Positions 26,720 to 34,760 of a stretch of DNA of 64,000 nt are shown here, in pieces. Source of the stretch: Methylophilus sp. 13 (lineage in GTDB: Bacteria; Pseudomonadota; Gammaproteobacteria; Burkholderiales; Methylophilaceae). Positions within the stretch are counted from its first letter, which is position 1, and every line of letters starts with the position of its first letter. Made by a program: the position numbers and the translations under genes. Below the pieces are notes generated by a model. That model saw only the letters and a program-made list of their open reading frames with translations, searched no databases and was not told where the DNA came from. The stretch lies in assembly GCF_015354335.1 (NCBI RefSeq), contig NZ_JADKYR010000002.1:620001-684000 (forward strand), in the 5' to 3' direction.

Positions 26720-29098
26720 ATGATTGTGTACTCAGCGACAAAAAGAAAATTTCTAGAAGACGTCAGATCAAATAACATTGCTGAAATAATCGAGAGCGAG
26801 GTATTAAGAAAACTGAATAGAAACTCCCCTAGAAATGAGAGATTGTCCTGGGAAAACTCTCTGCAATATATGTCTCAAATCTTATGGGACGAAGATATAC
26901 CATCTTCCGCAGGAGTAGCTATTGAATACAATCTACCCATGACTAACAGACGGGTAGACTTCATTCTTACGGGCAAAGATTCAGAACACAATGACACAGC
27001 CATTATTGTTGAGCTTAAACAGTGGCAGGAAGTAGAAAAAACAAACAAAGACGCTATCGTTAAAACGTGGTTGCAGCGAGGAGAGGTAGAAACAAATCAC
27101 CCGTCTTATCAAGCATGGTCATATGCGGCGCTAATCGAAGACTATAACGAAACAGTTCGTAAAGAGTCCATTCGTTTGCAACCATGCGCCTATCTACACA
27201 ACCTCAGATCGAGATCAGTTATAGATGATCCTTTTTATTCGAGCCATACAGAAAAAGCCCCAGTATTTGTATCGCAAGATGCAATTAAGCTTTCTGAGTT
27301 TCTCAAGCGCTATGTAAAGTATGGTGATAGCAATAACATCATGTATCGCATCGAACATGGTGTTATCAAACCATCAAAAAATTTGGCTGATGCTTTAGCT
27401 TCGATGTTGTCAGGTAATTCAGAGTTTTTGATGATTGATGAGCAAAAGTTGGTCTATGAAACCGCTCTGGATTTAGCGCACAAAGCTCAGCACGGTAAGA
27501 AGCAAACGTTGATAGTAAAAGGTGGGCCAGGCACAGGTAAATCCGTAGTTGCTATCAATTTATTAGGCGAGCTTACAAATCGCGAAATGCTCGTGCAGTA
27601 TGTTTCAAAAAATGCAGCCCCTCGTGCAGTATTCAAGGAAAAGCTGACAGGTTCTAAAAAGAAAACTCAAATTGATCAAATGTTCAAAGGCTCTGGCGCT
27701 TATATCGAAGTGGAGCAGAATCAATTTGCAGCATTAATCATTGACGAGGCTCATCGACTTAATGAAAAGTCGGGGCTTTACAGCAATCTTGGTGAGAACC
27801 AAATCAAAGAGCTCATAGAGGCATCAAAGTTTAATGTTTTTTTCATTGACGAAGCTCAAAGAGTAACTTTAAGTGATATTGGCACCATTAACGAGATAAA
27901 GCTTTGGGCGAGTAAACTTGGCTCTACTGTTACTGAACTCGAACTAGTTTCTCAATTTAGATGCAATGGTTCCGATGGCTATCTGGCATGGGTTGATAAC
28001 AGTCTACAAATTAGAGAAACAGCTAATCCCACGCTTGAAGATATTGATTACGAAGTCAAAGTATTTGATGACCCTAATCAATTAAGAGCAGCCATTTTTG
28101 ATAAAAATAGAGCTTCTAATAAAGCTCGTTTAGTAGCTGGGTATTGTTGGGATTGGGCGAGCAAAAAAGATAAATCAGCTTTCGATATTATTATTCCAGA
28201 GTTTAGTTTCAAAGCTCAATGGAATTTAGACGAAGATGGAAGTTTATGGTTGATAGCTGAGCATTCAGTAGAGCAAATCGGGTGCATTCATACTTGCCAA
28301 GGATTAGAGCTTGATTACGTGGGTGTGATTATTGGTAATGACTTTGTCATCCGTGATGGGGTTGCAATAACAGATGCCGGAAAACGTTCTTCAAACGACA
28401 AGTCGATACGTGGCTATAAAACCCTATTAAAAAATGAACCCAATAAAGCCAAACAACTAACTAGCGAAATCATAAAGAACACTTATCGAACATTAATGAC
28501 GCGAGGGCAAAAGGGTTGTTTTATCTTTTGTACTGACAAAGAAACACGAGAGTACTTTAAACAAATAGCAGATCGACAAAATCAAGTTAAAGATGATTTA
28601 ACTACAGAATATCCTGGTTTGGATTTAAACGTTGTTCCATTTGAGCAAGCGAACCCCTTTAAAACGCACGTTCCAATTTATGACTTGCAAGCTGCGGCTG
28701 GTGGATTTAGTGACTTTCAAACAATCGAAGGTTGTCAGTGGGTCGAGTTACCAAGCCACATCAATGTTAGCGAAGGTATGTTTGTAATGCAGGTTATTGG
28801 CGAGTCAATGAATCGCCGCATACCTAATGGTTCATGGTGTTTGTTTAAAGCGAATCCGGGTGGCACTCGAAATGGAAAAGTTGTCCTTGTTCAGCATCGA
28901 GAAATTGAAGACCCTGATCATGGCGGTGAATACACTGTTAAGGTCTATCAAAGTGAAAAAACATTTGAAGATGGAATAGCCATAAATTCTCGAATATTAT
29001 TAAAACCAGACACTACTGCTTTTGGATATAAACCAATGATATTTAATGATGGATCAGAAAGTTTGCTAGTACTAGGTGAGTTTTTAGCAGTAATTTAA
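26720..29098 (+). CDS. PD-(D/E)XK nuclease - DUF2075 helicase - S24 peptidase-like fusion protein
   Basis: 792 residues from the ATG at 26720 (a GTG at 26705 would add five residues). Three parts are visible. The N-terminus (1-160) has a nuclease-like core with Asp80 in RVDFILTG and Glu98-x-Lys100 in IVELKQW. Residues about 255-640 form an SF1-type DUF2075 ATPase with Walker A GGPGTGKS (268-275), DEAH (342-345), a second FFIDEAQRV, QFRCNGSDGY and a C-terminal TLMTRGQKG. The last 130 residues resemble the LexA/S24 fold with Ser696 in GESMNRRIPNG and Lys741 in YTVKVY, a Ser-Lys dyad. The gene is AT-rich compared with its neighbours. DUF2075 proteins often occur in defence islands; a role in phage or plasmid defence with self-cleavage or repair-signal control is an inference. 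Confidence 0.88.
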   Translation: MIVYSATKRKFLEDVRSNNIAEIIESEVLRKLNRNSPRNERLSWENSLQYMSQILWDEDIPSSAGVAIEYNLPMTNRRVDFILTGKDSEHNDTAIIVELKQWQEVEKTNKDAIVKTWLQRGEVETNHPSYQAWSYAALIEDYNETVRKESIRLQPCAYLHNLRSRSVIDDPFYSSHTEKAPVFVSQDAIKLSEFLKRYVKYGDSNNIMYRIEHGVIKPSKNLADALASMLSGNSEFLMIDEQKLVYETALDLAHKAQHGKKQTLIVKGGPGTGKSVVAINLLGELTNREMLVQYVSKNAAPRAVFKEKLTGSKKKTQIDQMFKGSGAYIEVEQNQFAALIIDEAHRLNEKSGLYSNLGENQIKELIEASKFNVFFIDEAQRVTLSDIGTINEIKLWASKLGSTVTELELVSQFRCNGSDGYLAWVDNSLQIRETANPTLEDIDYEVKVFDDPNQLRAAIFDKNRASNKARLVAGYCWDWASKKDKSAFDIIIPEFSFKAQWNLDEDGSLWLIAEHSVEQIGCIHTCQGLELDYVGVIIGNDFVIRDGVAITDAGKRSSNDKSIRGYKTLLKNEPNKAKQLTSEIIKNTYRTLMTRGQKGCFIFCTDKETREYFKQIADRQNQVKDDLTTEYPGLDLNVVPFEQANPFKTHVPIYDLQAAAGGFSDFQTIEGCQWVELPSHINVSEGMFVMQVIGESMNRRIPNGSWCLFKANPGGTRNGKVVLVQHREIEDPDHGGEYTVKVYQSEKTFEDGIAINSRILLKPDTTAFGYKPMIFNDGSESLLVLGEFLAVI

Positions 29099-29300
29099 TA
29101 GCACTAATTTTTCGCGGTGAACTAATCGAAGCGAGGTGTTAAATTGAAAATAAGCCAACGACTTGATTTACGAAAAACTCGAATCGATGGGATCGGTTTT
29201 GATTGATGGCAAGGATGTATCGGAAATGAAGAGGAATGCAGATATGAGAAAAGGCGCATGAATTACTCGATATATGGCGGTGTGGCCGTTGATTTTGATC
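29099..29300 (+). pseudogene. Fragmentary reading frames between the helicase gene and vapB
   Basis: A stop-terminated frame ends at about 29261 with ESMGSVLIDGKDVSEMKRN and then ADMRKGA. Its TGA overlaps an ATG (ATGA) that opens a 16-residue frame, MNYSIYGGVAVDFDPF. Neither is a complete gene, but the ATGA overlap and protein-like composition suggest leftovers of a two-gene operon. I do not recognise the family. Confidence 0.35.
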
Positions 29301-29307
29301 CATTTTA

Positions 29308-29330
29308 ATATATACTTAAAATATATACTT
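29308..29330 (+). promoter_or_regulatory. vapBC promoter/operator with tandem repeat
   Basis: ATATATACTT occurs twice (29308-29317 and 29321-29330), a direct repeat with 13-bp period just upstream of vapB. Toxin-antitoxin operons are normally autoregulated by the antitoxin binding repeats at this place. The repeat also contains -10-like TATACT. Confidence 0.6.
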
Positions 29331-29344
29331 CAAAGGTGGCAATG

Positions 29345-29575
29345 ATGAAAACAGCTAAACTTTTTCAAAATGGTCAAAGCCAGGCGGTACGTTTGCCTAA
29401 AGAGTTTAGGTTTGACGGCGATGAGGTGTTTATCAAGCGATCGGGCAATGCGGTAGTATTGATTCCCGCCAACCACTCTTGGGATGCCTTATTTAGTAGC
29501 TTAGACCAATTTAGCGATGATTTTATGTCTGAGCGTGCCCAGCCAGAACAGCAAAACCGCGAGGATTTGTTTTAA
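29345..29575 (+). CDS. vapB: VapB-type antitoxin (AbrB/SpoVT fold)
   Basis: 76 residues from the ATG at 29345 (ATG at 29342 and GTG at 29336 are alternatives; AGGTGG fits the downstream starts). MKTAKLFQNGQSQAVRLPKE followed by FRFDGDEVFIKRSGNAVVLIP is the DNA-binding swapped-hairpin AbrB domain of VapB antitoxins. The acidic/aromatic tail (SWDALFSSLDQFSDDF) binds and neutralises VapC. Its stop codon overlaps the vapC start (TAATG). Confidence 0.93.
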   Translation: MKTAKLFQNGQSQAVRLPKEFRFDGDEVFIKRSGNAVVLIPANHSWDALFSSLDQFSDDFMSERAQPEQQNREDLF

Positions 29576-29979
29576 TGAAGTTGATGCTGGATACCAATAT
29601 CTGTATTGCAATTATCAAGCAGAAGCCGCCTGCTGTTTTGCAGCAGTTTGAGGCGTATCAAATTGGCGATATTGGCATCTCGACTGTCACTTTGGCTGAG
29701 TTGCGTTATGGTGTGGCGAAAAGCCAACAGCGTGAAGCGAACCAAGCAGCGCTAGATGCGTTTGTACTGCCGCTGGAAATAGCCGATTTTGACGAAGCGG
29801 CTACACTGTATTATGGGTCTTTACGTGCCAGCTTGGAAAAACAAGGCACACCCATTGGACCGCTGGACACCATGATTGCGGCACATGCTTTGAGCTTGGA
29901 TGTGACGCTGGTGACTAATAACACTAAAGAGTTTGCGCGGGTGGATAGGCTGAAATTAGCAGATTGGCTCAATCAATAA
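29575..29979 (+). CDS. vapC: VapC-type toxin, PIN-domain ribonuclease
   Basis: 134 residues. MKLMLDTNICIAIIKQKP carries the first catalytic Asp (Asp6). TLAELRYGV has the conserved Glu, and GPLDTMIAAHAL the Asp of the third motif, followed by LVTNNTKEF with the last acidic region. All PIN-domain acidic residues are therefore in place and the toxin should be active. VapC enzymes cleave tRNA or rRNA when released from VapB. Co-translated with vapB. Confidence 0.94.
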   Translation: MKLMLDTNICIAIIKQKPPAVLQQFEAYQIGDIGISTVTLAELRYGVAKSQQREANQAALDAFVLPLEIADFDEAATLYYGSLRASLEKQGTPIGPLDTMIAAHALSLDVTLVTNNTKEFARVDRLKLADWLNQ

Positions 29980-29988
29980 ACCATTTAG

Positions 29989-30231
29989 TTAGCCATTGGT
30001 GAACATGCGTTGTTTAAATGCCGCGGCATCAAACGGTTGTGGCTCACCACTGTTTTCGCCTTCAATCAATGCTTTTCTGAGGTCTTCAACTTGGACTGTG
30101 CGCTCTTGCTCTTTGCGGATCAGGTCCCGGATATATTCGCTGTCGTTGGTATACTGACCGCTTTCAATTTGCGCTTTAATCCAGCTATTTTTCTGGGCGG
30201 TCAAGGTGATGGTTTTGCGAACGAGTGCCAT
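29989..30231 (-). CDS. ParD-type antitoxin (ribbon-helix-helix) without a toxin gene
   Basis: 80 residues: VRKTITLTAQKNSWIKAQIE, then SGQYTNDSEYIRDLIRKEQER, which is the RHH DNA-binding fold and following helix of the ParD/CC2985 family, and a C-terminal AAFKQRMF toxin-binding tail. ParE normally follows directly. Here only 9 bp separate the stop from the convergent vapC stop, so no toxin is present. An orphan antitoxin may act as an anti-addiction factor or be a remnant. Confidence 0.9.
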   Translation of the reverse strand: MALVRKTITLTAQKNSWIKAQIESGQYTNDSEYIRDLIRKEQERTVQVEDLRKALIEGENSGEPQPFDAAAFKQRMFTNG

Positions 30232-30256
30232 AACTAAACCTTTTCACTTTTCAAGC

Positions 30257-30559
30257 TCACGCCGCTTGTAACTGCGGCACTTCAAGATTAATTTTTTCGC
30301 TTAACGTGTTTTCAGCAATTTTTAAATCGTAGGCGGTTTGCAGGTTTAACCAAAACTGCGGGGTGGTATTAAAAAACCTTGCCAGCCTGAGGGCGGTATC
30401 CGCCGTGATGCCTCTTTTTTCGCGCACAATATCGTTGATGCGTGGCGCGGGTACTCGCAACTGCATTGCCAGCGCGTGCGGGGTCATGCCCAGGGGAGCC
30501 AAAAACTCTTCGCGAAGAATCTCACCTGCATGGATGGGCCTTAATTTACTTGGTGTCAT
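30257..30559 (-). CDS. higA: HigA-type antitoxin (HTH_3/XRE fold)
   Basis: 100 residues from the second of two adjacent ATGs, 5 nt after AGGAG. It begins MTPSKLRPIHAGEILREEFL and contains the helix-turn-helix ALAMQLRVPAPRINDIVREK followed by the RFFNTTPQFWLNLQ motif specific to HigA. HigA represses its operon and neutralises HigB. Only a short C-terminal trace of higB remains upstream, so this antitoxin appears to be orphaned. The parD-like gene follows 25 bp downstream. Confidence 0.92.
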   Translation of the reverse strand: MTPSKLRPIHAGEILREEFLAPLGMTPHALAMQLRVPAPRINDIVREKRGITADTALRLARFFNTTPQFWLNLQTAYDLKIAENTLSEKINLEVPQLQAA

Positions 30560-30567
30560 CATTGCTC

Positions 30568-30660
30568 CTATTTGCGGTAATCCACAATTTCAACATCCGT
30601 TACCCCTGAACGAATGCAGTCTTCTATCTCTGTAGCATAGCATTTTGCGGATATGCGCAA
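30568..30660 (-). pseudogene. Remnant of a HigB toxin gene
   Basis: Directly upstream of higA the minus-strand frame ends TDVEIVDYRK-stop, closely matching the usual HigB C-terminus (DVEIVDYH). The frame can be followed back only about 30 codons through KCYATEIEDCIRSGV and has no start codon of its own. The rest of the toxin is missing. Read as a decayed higB. Confidence 0.55.
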
Positions 30661-30664
30661 AATG
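30641..30664. promoter_or_regulatory. Perfect inverted repeat upstream of higA
   Basis: CATTTTGCG and CGCAAAATG, 9 bp each, separated by GATATG. It lies between the LRR-kinase stop and the higB remnant. HigA-type repressors bind such dyads, so it may be the operator of the former higBA promoter. It could also end transcription of the kinase gene, though there is no T-run. Confidence 0.5.
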
Positions 30665-30672
30665 GATTATCC

Positions 30673-31914
30673 CTAGATTACCCCTCCACCGCTATTACTC
30701 ACAACCGCTGCCAACTCTTCCGCAAACACCGCTAATGCCCTAGCCTCCAGTTGCAGTATTTTTTGCGTAAGTGCCGGGTTATCTACAGGTAAAAAAGAAG
30801 CACCGCCCAAATCGCTCAACACGACCTTTTCAGGCCCCCACAAAATATTATGCGCGTATAAATCGCCGTGCATGAGGCCATGGGCATGTAGATGCTCTGC
30901 GGCTTGCGTGATGCCTTTTAAAATAAATTCGGCTTGTTGTGGCGTGAGTGTTAAGTCATCCGCGTAGACATCGCGTGTGCAGCTTTCATAGCTGGGGGGC
31001 TTTGCCAGCACTTTTAAATGGGCGTCGAGTAGCGGCATGACCAAGCCATCAACGCCTTGCGGGTGATTGTGTATCACGCCTTTAACGCCGACTAAATTGG
31101 GGTGCTCGCCGGCTAGCATATTGGCATGCATTTCACAGCGTGGCAGGCCGTCGCTGGTGAGGCCACTCTTGAAGAGTTTTACTGCCACAGACTCTGGCAT
31201 GTTTTTGTTTTGCATTAACGCCTGGTAGGTAACGCCAGAGGCACCTTCACCTAAGACCTGTTGCAGCGTGAGGGTTTGCCAATCGATATGCTGCATGGGA
31301 TGTTGGCTGATTAACGCTTGCTCGATGGTGTTACAAAACGGGTTGCCAGCATAGGCGAGCCAGGTGAGTTTGGGTAGGTCAAATAAAAATTCGGGCAAGG
31401 TCTCAAACTGGTTGGCAGAAATCCGCAATAACTCTAAGCCGTGGCAATTTGCCAGGCTGGCGGGCAAGCTGCTGAGCTGGTTACCTGCCAGCATGAGTTT
31501 TTGCAGTTTGCTGCACTCGCCCAAGGCATGAGGCACCCTACTTAATGCGTTATCAGTGACGATAAACCAGCGTAAGGTGTGGGTGGGGATGGCGGCTTCC
31601 GGGATGTGTTTGATCTGGTTGGCTTTAAAACCAATCATGCTTAGGTTCTCGCATTGCCCCAACACCTCCGGTAGGTGCGTAAACTGGTTGTTTGAGCAAA
31701 ACAAAATGCGCAGTTTTTTCAAGCGATTGAGATCACTGGGCAAATCAGTCAGCGCATTGCCGGACAAATCCAGAATTTCGAGGCTATCAGCTAACTCGAA
31801 AATCTCAGCGGGGAATTGCGTTAACTGCGCACTTAATTTGAGCTGTTTGGCCCCTTGAAGTTTGCCTGCCTTGAGTTGAGCGAGGGTGTCGTCGGGCGCT
31901 GGGGTGGGTGTCAT
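30673..31914 (-). CDS. Leucine-rich-repeat protein with C-terminal protein-kinase-like domain
   Basis: 413 residues from the ATG at 31912-31914. Residues about 25-200 hold seven or more leucine-rich repeats of about 23 residues (for example LEILDLSGNALTDLPSDLNR and LQKLMLAGNQLSSLPASL). Residues 215-390 resemble a eukaryotic-like Ser/Thr kinase: glycine loop GEGASGVTY, Lys in VAVKLFK, catalytic HGDLYAHNIL and metal-binding DLGG. The chain stops soon after, so the lower C-lobe is abbreviated. No signal peptide or TM is seen, hence cytosolic. Similar LRR-kinases are scattered in proteobacteria with no firm function. It neighbours toxin-antitoxin genes, suggesting an accessory role. Confidence 0.85.
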   Translation of the reverse strand: MTPTPAPDDTLAQLKAGKLQGAKQLKLSAQLTQFPAEIFELADSLEILDLSGNALTDLPSDLNRLKKLRILFCSNNQFTHLPEVLGQCENLSMIGFKANQIKHIPEAAIPTHTLRWFIVTDNALSRVPHALGECSKLQKLMLAGNQLSSLPASLANCHGLELLRISANQFETLPEFLFDLPKLTWLAYAGNPFCNTIEQALISQHPMQHIDWQTLTLQQVLGEGASGVTYQALMQNKNMPESVAVKLFKSGLTSDGLPRCEMHANMLAGEHPNLVGVKGVIHNHPQGVDGLVMPLLDAHLKVLAKPPSYESCTRDVYADDLTLTPQQAEFILKGITQAAEHLHAHGLMHGDLYAHNILWGPEKVVLSDLGGASFLPVDNPALTQKILQLEARALAVFAEELAAVVSNSGGGVI

Positions 31915-31997
31915 CACAGTCTATGTGTTTTTTTGATGCGCTATGTTACTTCAATTACTCTGCATGCAAGGCGAACTGAGTGTCTAGAAGCAAAAAT

Positions 31998-32023
31998 AAA
32001 AGCCAGCAGTGACGCTGACTTTT
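31998..32023. terminator. Terminator at the end of the fmd-urt-ure-hupE run
   Basis: Stem AAAAGCCAGC / GCTGACTTTT (10 bp, one G-U) with 6-nt loop. On the minus strand it is followed by ATTTTTG, fitting termination of hupE transcripts. It lies about 70 bp after the hupE stop. Confidence 0.8.
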
Positions 32024-32095
32024 ATTGTGCATGAGACAATTAGGAACCCCGCTGAATACGTGCAGCACCTTATCGGGGTATACCCTACTACGACG

Positions 32096-32659
32096 CTACG
32101 CCAACATCCAGACAGCGCCCAAGCCCAGCATCAAGCCGCCCAGTAATTGCGTGGCTTTTTGCAGTTGCGGATTGGTCTGGCGGCCCAATACCCAGCCTAA
32201 GCCATGCAGTACAGCGGTTGCCAACACCATGCCCGCCAGGCCTGACCATTGGTTGCCGATTTCCATGCCATGCAAATAACCGTGCGCCGCAGCGGCGATG
32301 CTGACAACGCCAATTTGTACGGCGCGGTTTACTGTTACATTGCTCACCAGTAACAAGCCCATGACCACCACACTGGCCGCCACCAGGGTTTCAGCCAATG
32401 CGACTGGCAGCCAAGCCATTGCCAGTGAAGCCGACAAGGCCATCACAGTCACAAACAGCACAGGCAACTGCCAACCTTGCGCGGCCGGACGGCGTGCTGC
32501 CCAGATCCCCAGCGCGAACATTACCAGCAGATGATCCCAGCCACTGAATGGATGCATGAAGCCAGCGGCAAAGCCAGATTCCAGGCCGTGGCCGGGATGG
32601 GCAACCGCGCTGGTTGAAGCTGCGAGCGCACCTAAAAATAAAAGAATATTTTTTTTCAT
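32096..32659 (-). CDS. HupE/UreJ family nickel transporter
   Basis: 187 residues from the ATG at 32657-32659, preceded by GGAGAAGATTCA; the frame extends upstream but not as credible protein. Signal-like first helix (LLFLGALAAS), then the HupE signature AHPGH and FAAGFMHPFSGWDHLLVMFA with metal-binding His and Asp, and about six helices. UreJ/HupE proteins import nickel (or cobalt). Placed last in the urease run, it most likely supplies Ni for urease maturation. The 179-bp gap to ureG may contain its own promoter. Confidence 0.92.
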   Translation of the reverse strand: MKKNILLFLGALAASTSAVAHPGHGLESGFAAGFMHPFSGWDHLLVMFALGIWAARRPAAQGWQLPVLFVTVMALSASLAMAWLPVALAETLVAASVVVMGLLLVSNVTVNRAVQIGVVSIAAAAHGYLHGMEIGNQWSGLAGMVLATAVLHGLGWVLGRQTNPQLQKATQLLGGLMLGLGAVWMLA

Positions 32660-32838
32660 TGAATCTTCTCCAAACGAATTACATTGCGATGAGTCTGTCT
32701 TGCACCCACCATTTTTCACTTCGATTTCAACCCTAAAATTGGCAATGCGCGTTTGTGGCAAGCCGTATCGGCGCAGACAGTACACAGGAGTACGGCAAGC
32801 TGATACAACACCGCCACGGACGCGTAGCATTTGCTTGA

Positions 32839-33495
32839 TTAAAGCATCAGGCCTTGTTTTTCGATGAACCTGACAATTTCTTCTAATCCCTGCCCCGTCT
32901 TCAGGTTGCTGAAAATAAACGGTTTCTCGCCGCGCATCTTCTTGGCGTCACGGTCCATCACTTCGAGCGAGGCACCCACCATAGGCGCCAGGTCTATCTT
33001 GTTGATCACGAGCAAATCAGATTTGGTAATACCGGGGCCACCTTTGCGCGGGATTTTCTCCCCGGCGGCGACATCAATCACGTAAATCGTCAAATCAGAC
33101 AATTCGGGGCTGAAGGTGGCGGCCAGGTTATCGCCACCGCTTTCGACAAACACGATATCCAGCGTCTGAAAACGTTTGCTCAGTTGCATCACCGCTTCGA
33201 GGTTCATGGAGGCGTCTTCGCGGATGGCGGTGTGCGGGCAGCCACCGGTTTCGACGCCGATGATGCGTTCTGGCACCAGCGCTTCGTTGCGGGTTAAAAA
33301 TTCGGCATCTTCTTTGGTATAAATATCGTTGGTGACCACGGCAATGTTATATACCTCGCGCAAACGCTGGCAGAGCGCCAGGGTCAGCGCGGTTTTGCCG
33401 GAGCCCACCGGGCCACCAATGCCCACGCGCAGCGGCTCTTTGAACTCGGTGACTTCAGGCATGGGGCTATCAAATTGGGTATGTATTTTCATCAT
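32839..33495 (-). CDS. ureG: Urease accessory GTPase UreG
   Basis: 218 residues. P-loop GPVGSGKT (28-35), the nickel-binding CPH motif in [26 protein letters not shown] and the guanine-specificity motif NKIDL. UreG binds Ni and GTP and delivers the metal to apo-urease in complex with UreF and UreD/H. Slightly longer N-terminus than Klebsiella UreG (205). Last of the accessory genes before hupE. Confidence 0.97.
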   Translation of the reverse strand: MMKIHTQFDSPMPEVTEFKEPLRVGIGGPVGSGKTALTLALCQRLREVYNIAVVTNDIYTKEDAEFLTRNEALVPERIIGVETGGCPHTAIREDASMNLEAVMQLSKRFQTLDIVFVESGGDNLAATFSPELSDLTIYVIDVAAGEKIPRKGGPGITKSDLLVINKIDLAPMVGASLEVMDRDAKKMRGEKPFIFSNLKTGQGLEEIVRFIEKQGLML

Positions 33496-33521
33496 GGGTT
33501 AAACGCTCTTCAACAAACAGG

Positions 33522-34220
33522 TTATGACCTGAACAAACGGCTGTACTGGGTCTCGTGCAAACAGCCCGCGATACTCAGCAATGGGTTAAAGTTACTCACC
33601 TCTTCATCTTGCAGGGCCATCGCGCTGGCGACCACTTGCGGCAATTGTTCACCTAGCGCCAGTAAAATGGTCTGCCCGGCCACTTGGCCCAGCGGCACGG
33701 TTTTCATGGCGGCGCTGGCCTGATTTTCACACCAGCCCCAGGCGTAGCCATGCAACATATGCTCAGGCGCAATCTGCCAGTGTTGGGCGATGGCGGCATA
33801 CATTGTGGGAAATGCCGGGCTCGTCAGGGTGTTGAGTTTTGCCACCAACGCAGGTGGCGTGTCTTTGAGCTCGGACAGCAGGCGACGCAGTGAATAGCCC
33901 ATTTGTCGGGTTTCAGCATAGCCTTCGGCGGTATCGCGGCCCGCCTGGTAAAAATCATCCCACGCCTGCACTTGCGCCAGGTCATCGGCTTGCCAGGCTT
34001 GATACAAGCGGTAGAGCACCGGCAACTCGAAGCGCGCCTGATACACCTGCAAGCTATCGCCTATCCAGGCTTGTGCGCTCGGCACATCCTTGACCTGGCC
34101 GGATTCAATCGCCCACTCCAGCCCCTGCGAGTAACAATAGGCCCCCACAGGGAGCAACGGGCTGGCCAGCTGCAGCAAGCGACTGAGGGCCAGACTCGCG
34201 TTTAATGGGCTGACACTCAT
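33522..34220 (-). CDS. ureF: Urease accessory protein UreF
   Basis: 232 residues, all-helical. [24 protein letters not shown] is the diagnostic N-terminal motif (broken here for length: [12 protein letters not shown], then [12 protein letters not shown]). RRLLSELKD and [15 protein letters not shown] follow. UreF bridges UreD/H and UreG and gates GTPase-driven nickel insertion. Overlaps ureE by 4 bp. Confidence 0.95.
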   Translation of the reverse strand: MSVSPLNASLALSRLLQLASPLLPVGAYCYSQGLEWAIESGQVKDVPSAQAWIGDSLQVYQARFELPVLYRLYQAWQADDLAQVQAWDDFYQAGRDTAEGYAETRQMGYSLRRLLSELKDTPPALVAKLNTLTSPAFPTMYAAIAQHWQIAPEHMLHGYAWGWCENQASAAMKTVPLGQVAGQTILLALGEQLPQVVASAMALQDEEVSNFNPLLSIAGCLHETQYSRLFRS

Positions 34221-34717
34221 TCGCTGCCCTGCCCGCTTTTCACGCGTGGGCGCAACGCTTGCAAACTGTCCTCATCATGGCCATGCCGGTGACCGCCACC
34301 ATAGGCCCCGGCCTCCGGCTCAAACGGCGCATGGACTTCACTCACTTGCATACCCAGCCCAAGCAACATGTCACGTAACACATAATCTTGCTCCAGCCGC
34401 AGCCAGCCATCGCCAATTTGCAGTGGCACATGGCGGTTGCCCAGATGATAGGCGGCGCGCATCAAGTCGCGCGGCGTCGGTGCAATGACGTTATACACCG
34501 GCTCCTGCGCCGCCACGATCTGCACCACCACACTGCCGTCTTCAGACTGGATCAAATCACCCCCGCGCAGAATCAGGCCGCGCGATAAAAACAGCGCCGC
34601 TTCACGGCCAGAAGCCAAGGTCACGCGCAAACGGCTTTTCTGGCGCTGGTCAAACGGCAGCTCCAGCGTGTCGTCAATATGGCCACTGAGGGCAATGCGT
34701 TCGGTTAAATGAATCAT
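34217..34717 (-). CDS. ureE: Urease accessory nickel metallochaperone UreE
   Basis: 166 residues. N-terminal peptide-binding domain ([20 protein letters not shown]), central metal-binding domain with [12 protein letters not shown], in which the conserved His binds Ni, and a short His-rich tail ([11 protein letters not shown]). The tail is modest compared with Klebsiella UreE. UreE passes nickel to UreG. Its stop overlaps ureF. Confidence 0.95.
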   Translation of the reverse strand: MIHLTERIALSGHIDDTLELPFDQRQKSRLRVTLASGREAALFLSRGLILRGGDLIQSEDGSVVVQIVAAQEPVYNVIAPTPRDLMRAAYHLGNRHVPLQIGDGWLRLEQDYVLRDMLLGLGMQVSEVHAPFEPEAGAYGGGHRHGHDEDSLQALRPRVKSGQGSE

Positions 34718-34760
34718 TTTTTAATTTCAATCACAATCAATGTGCCCGCACAGCCCATGA

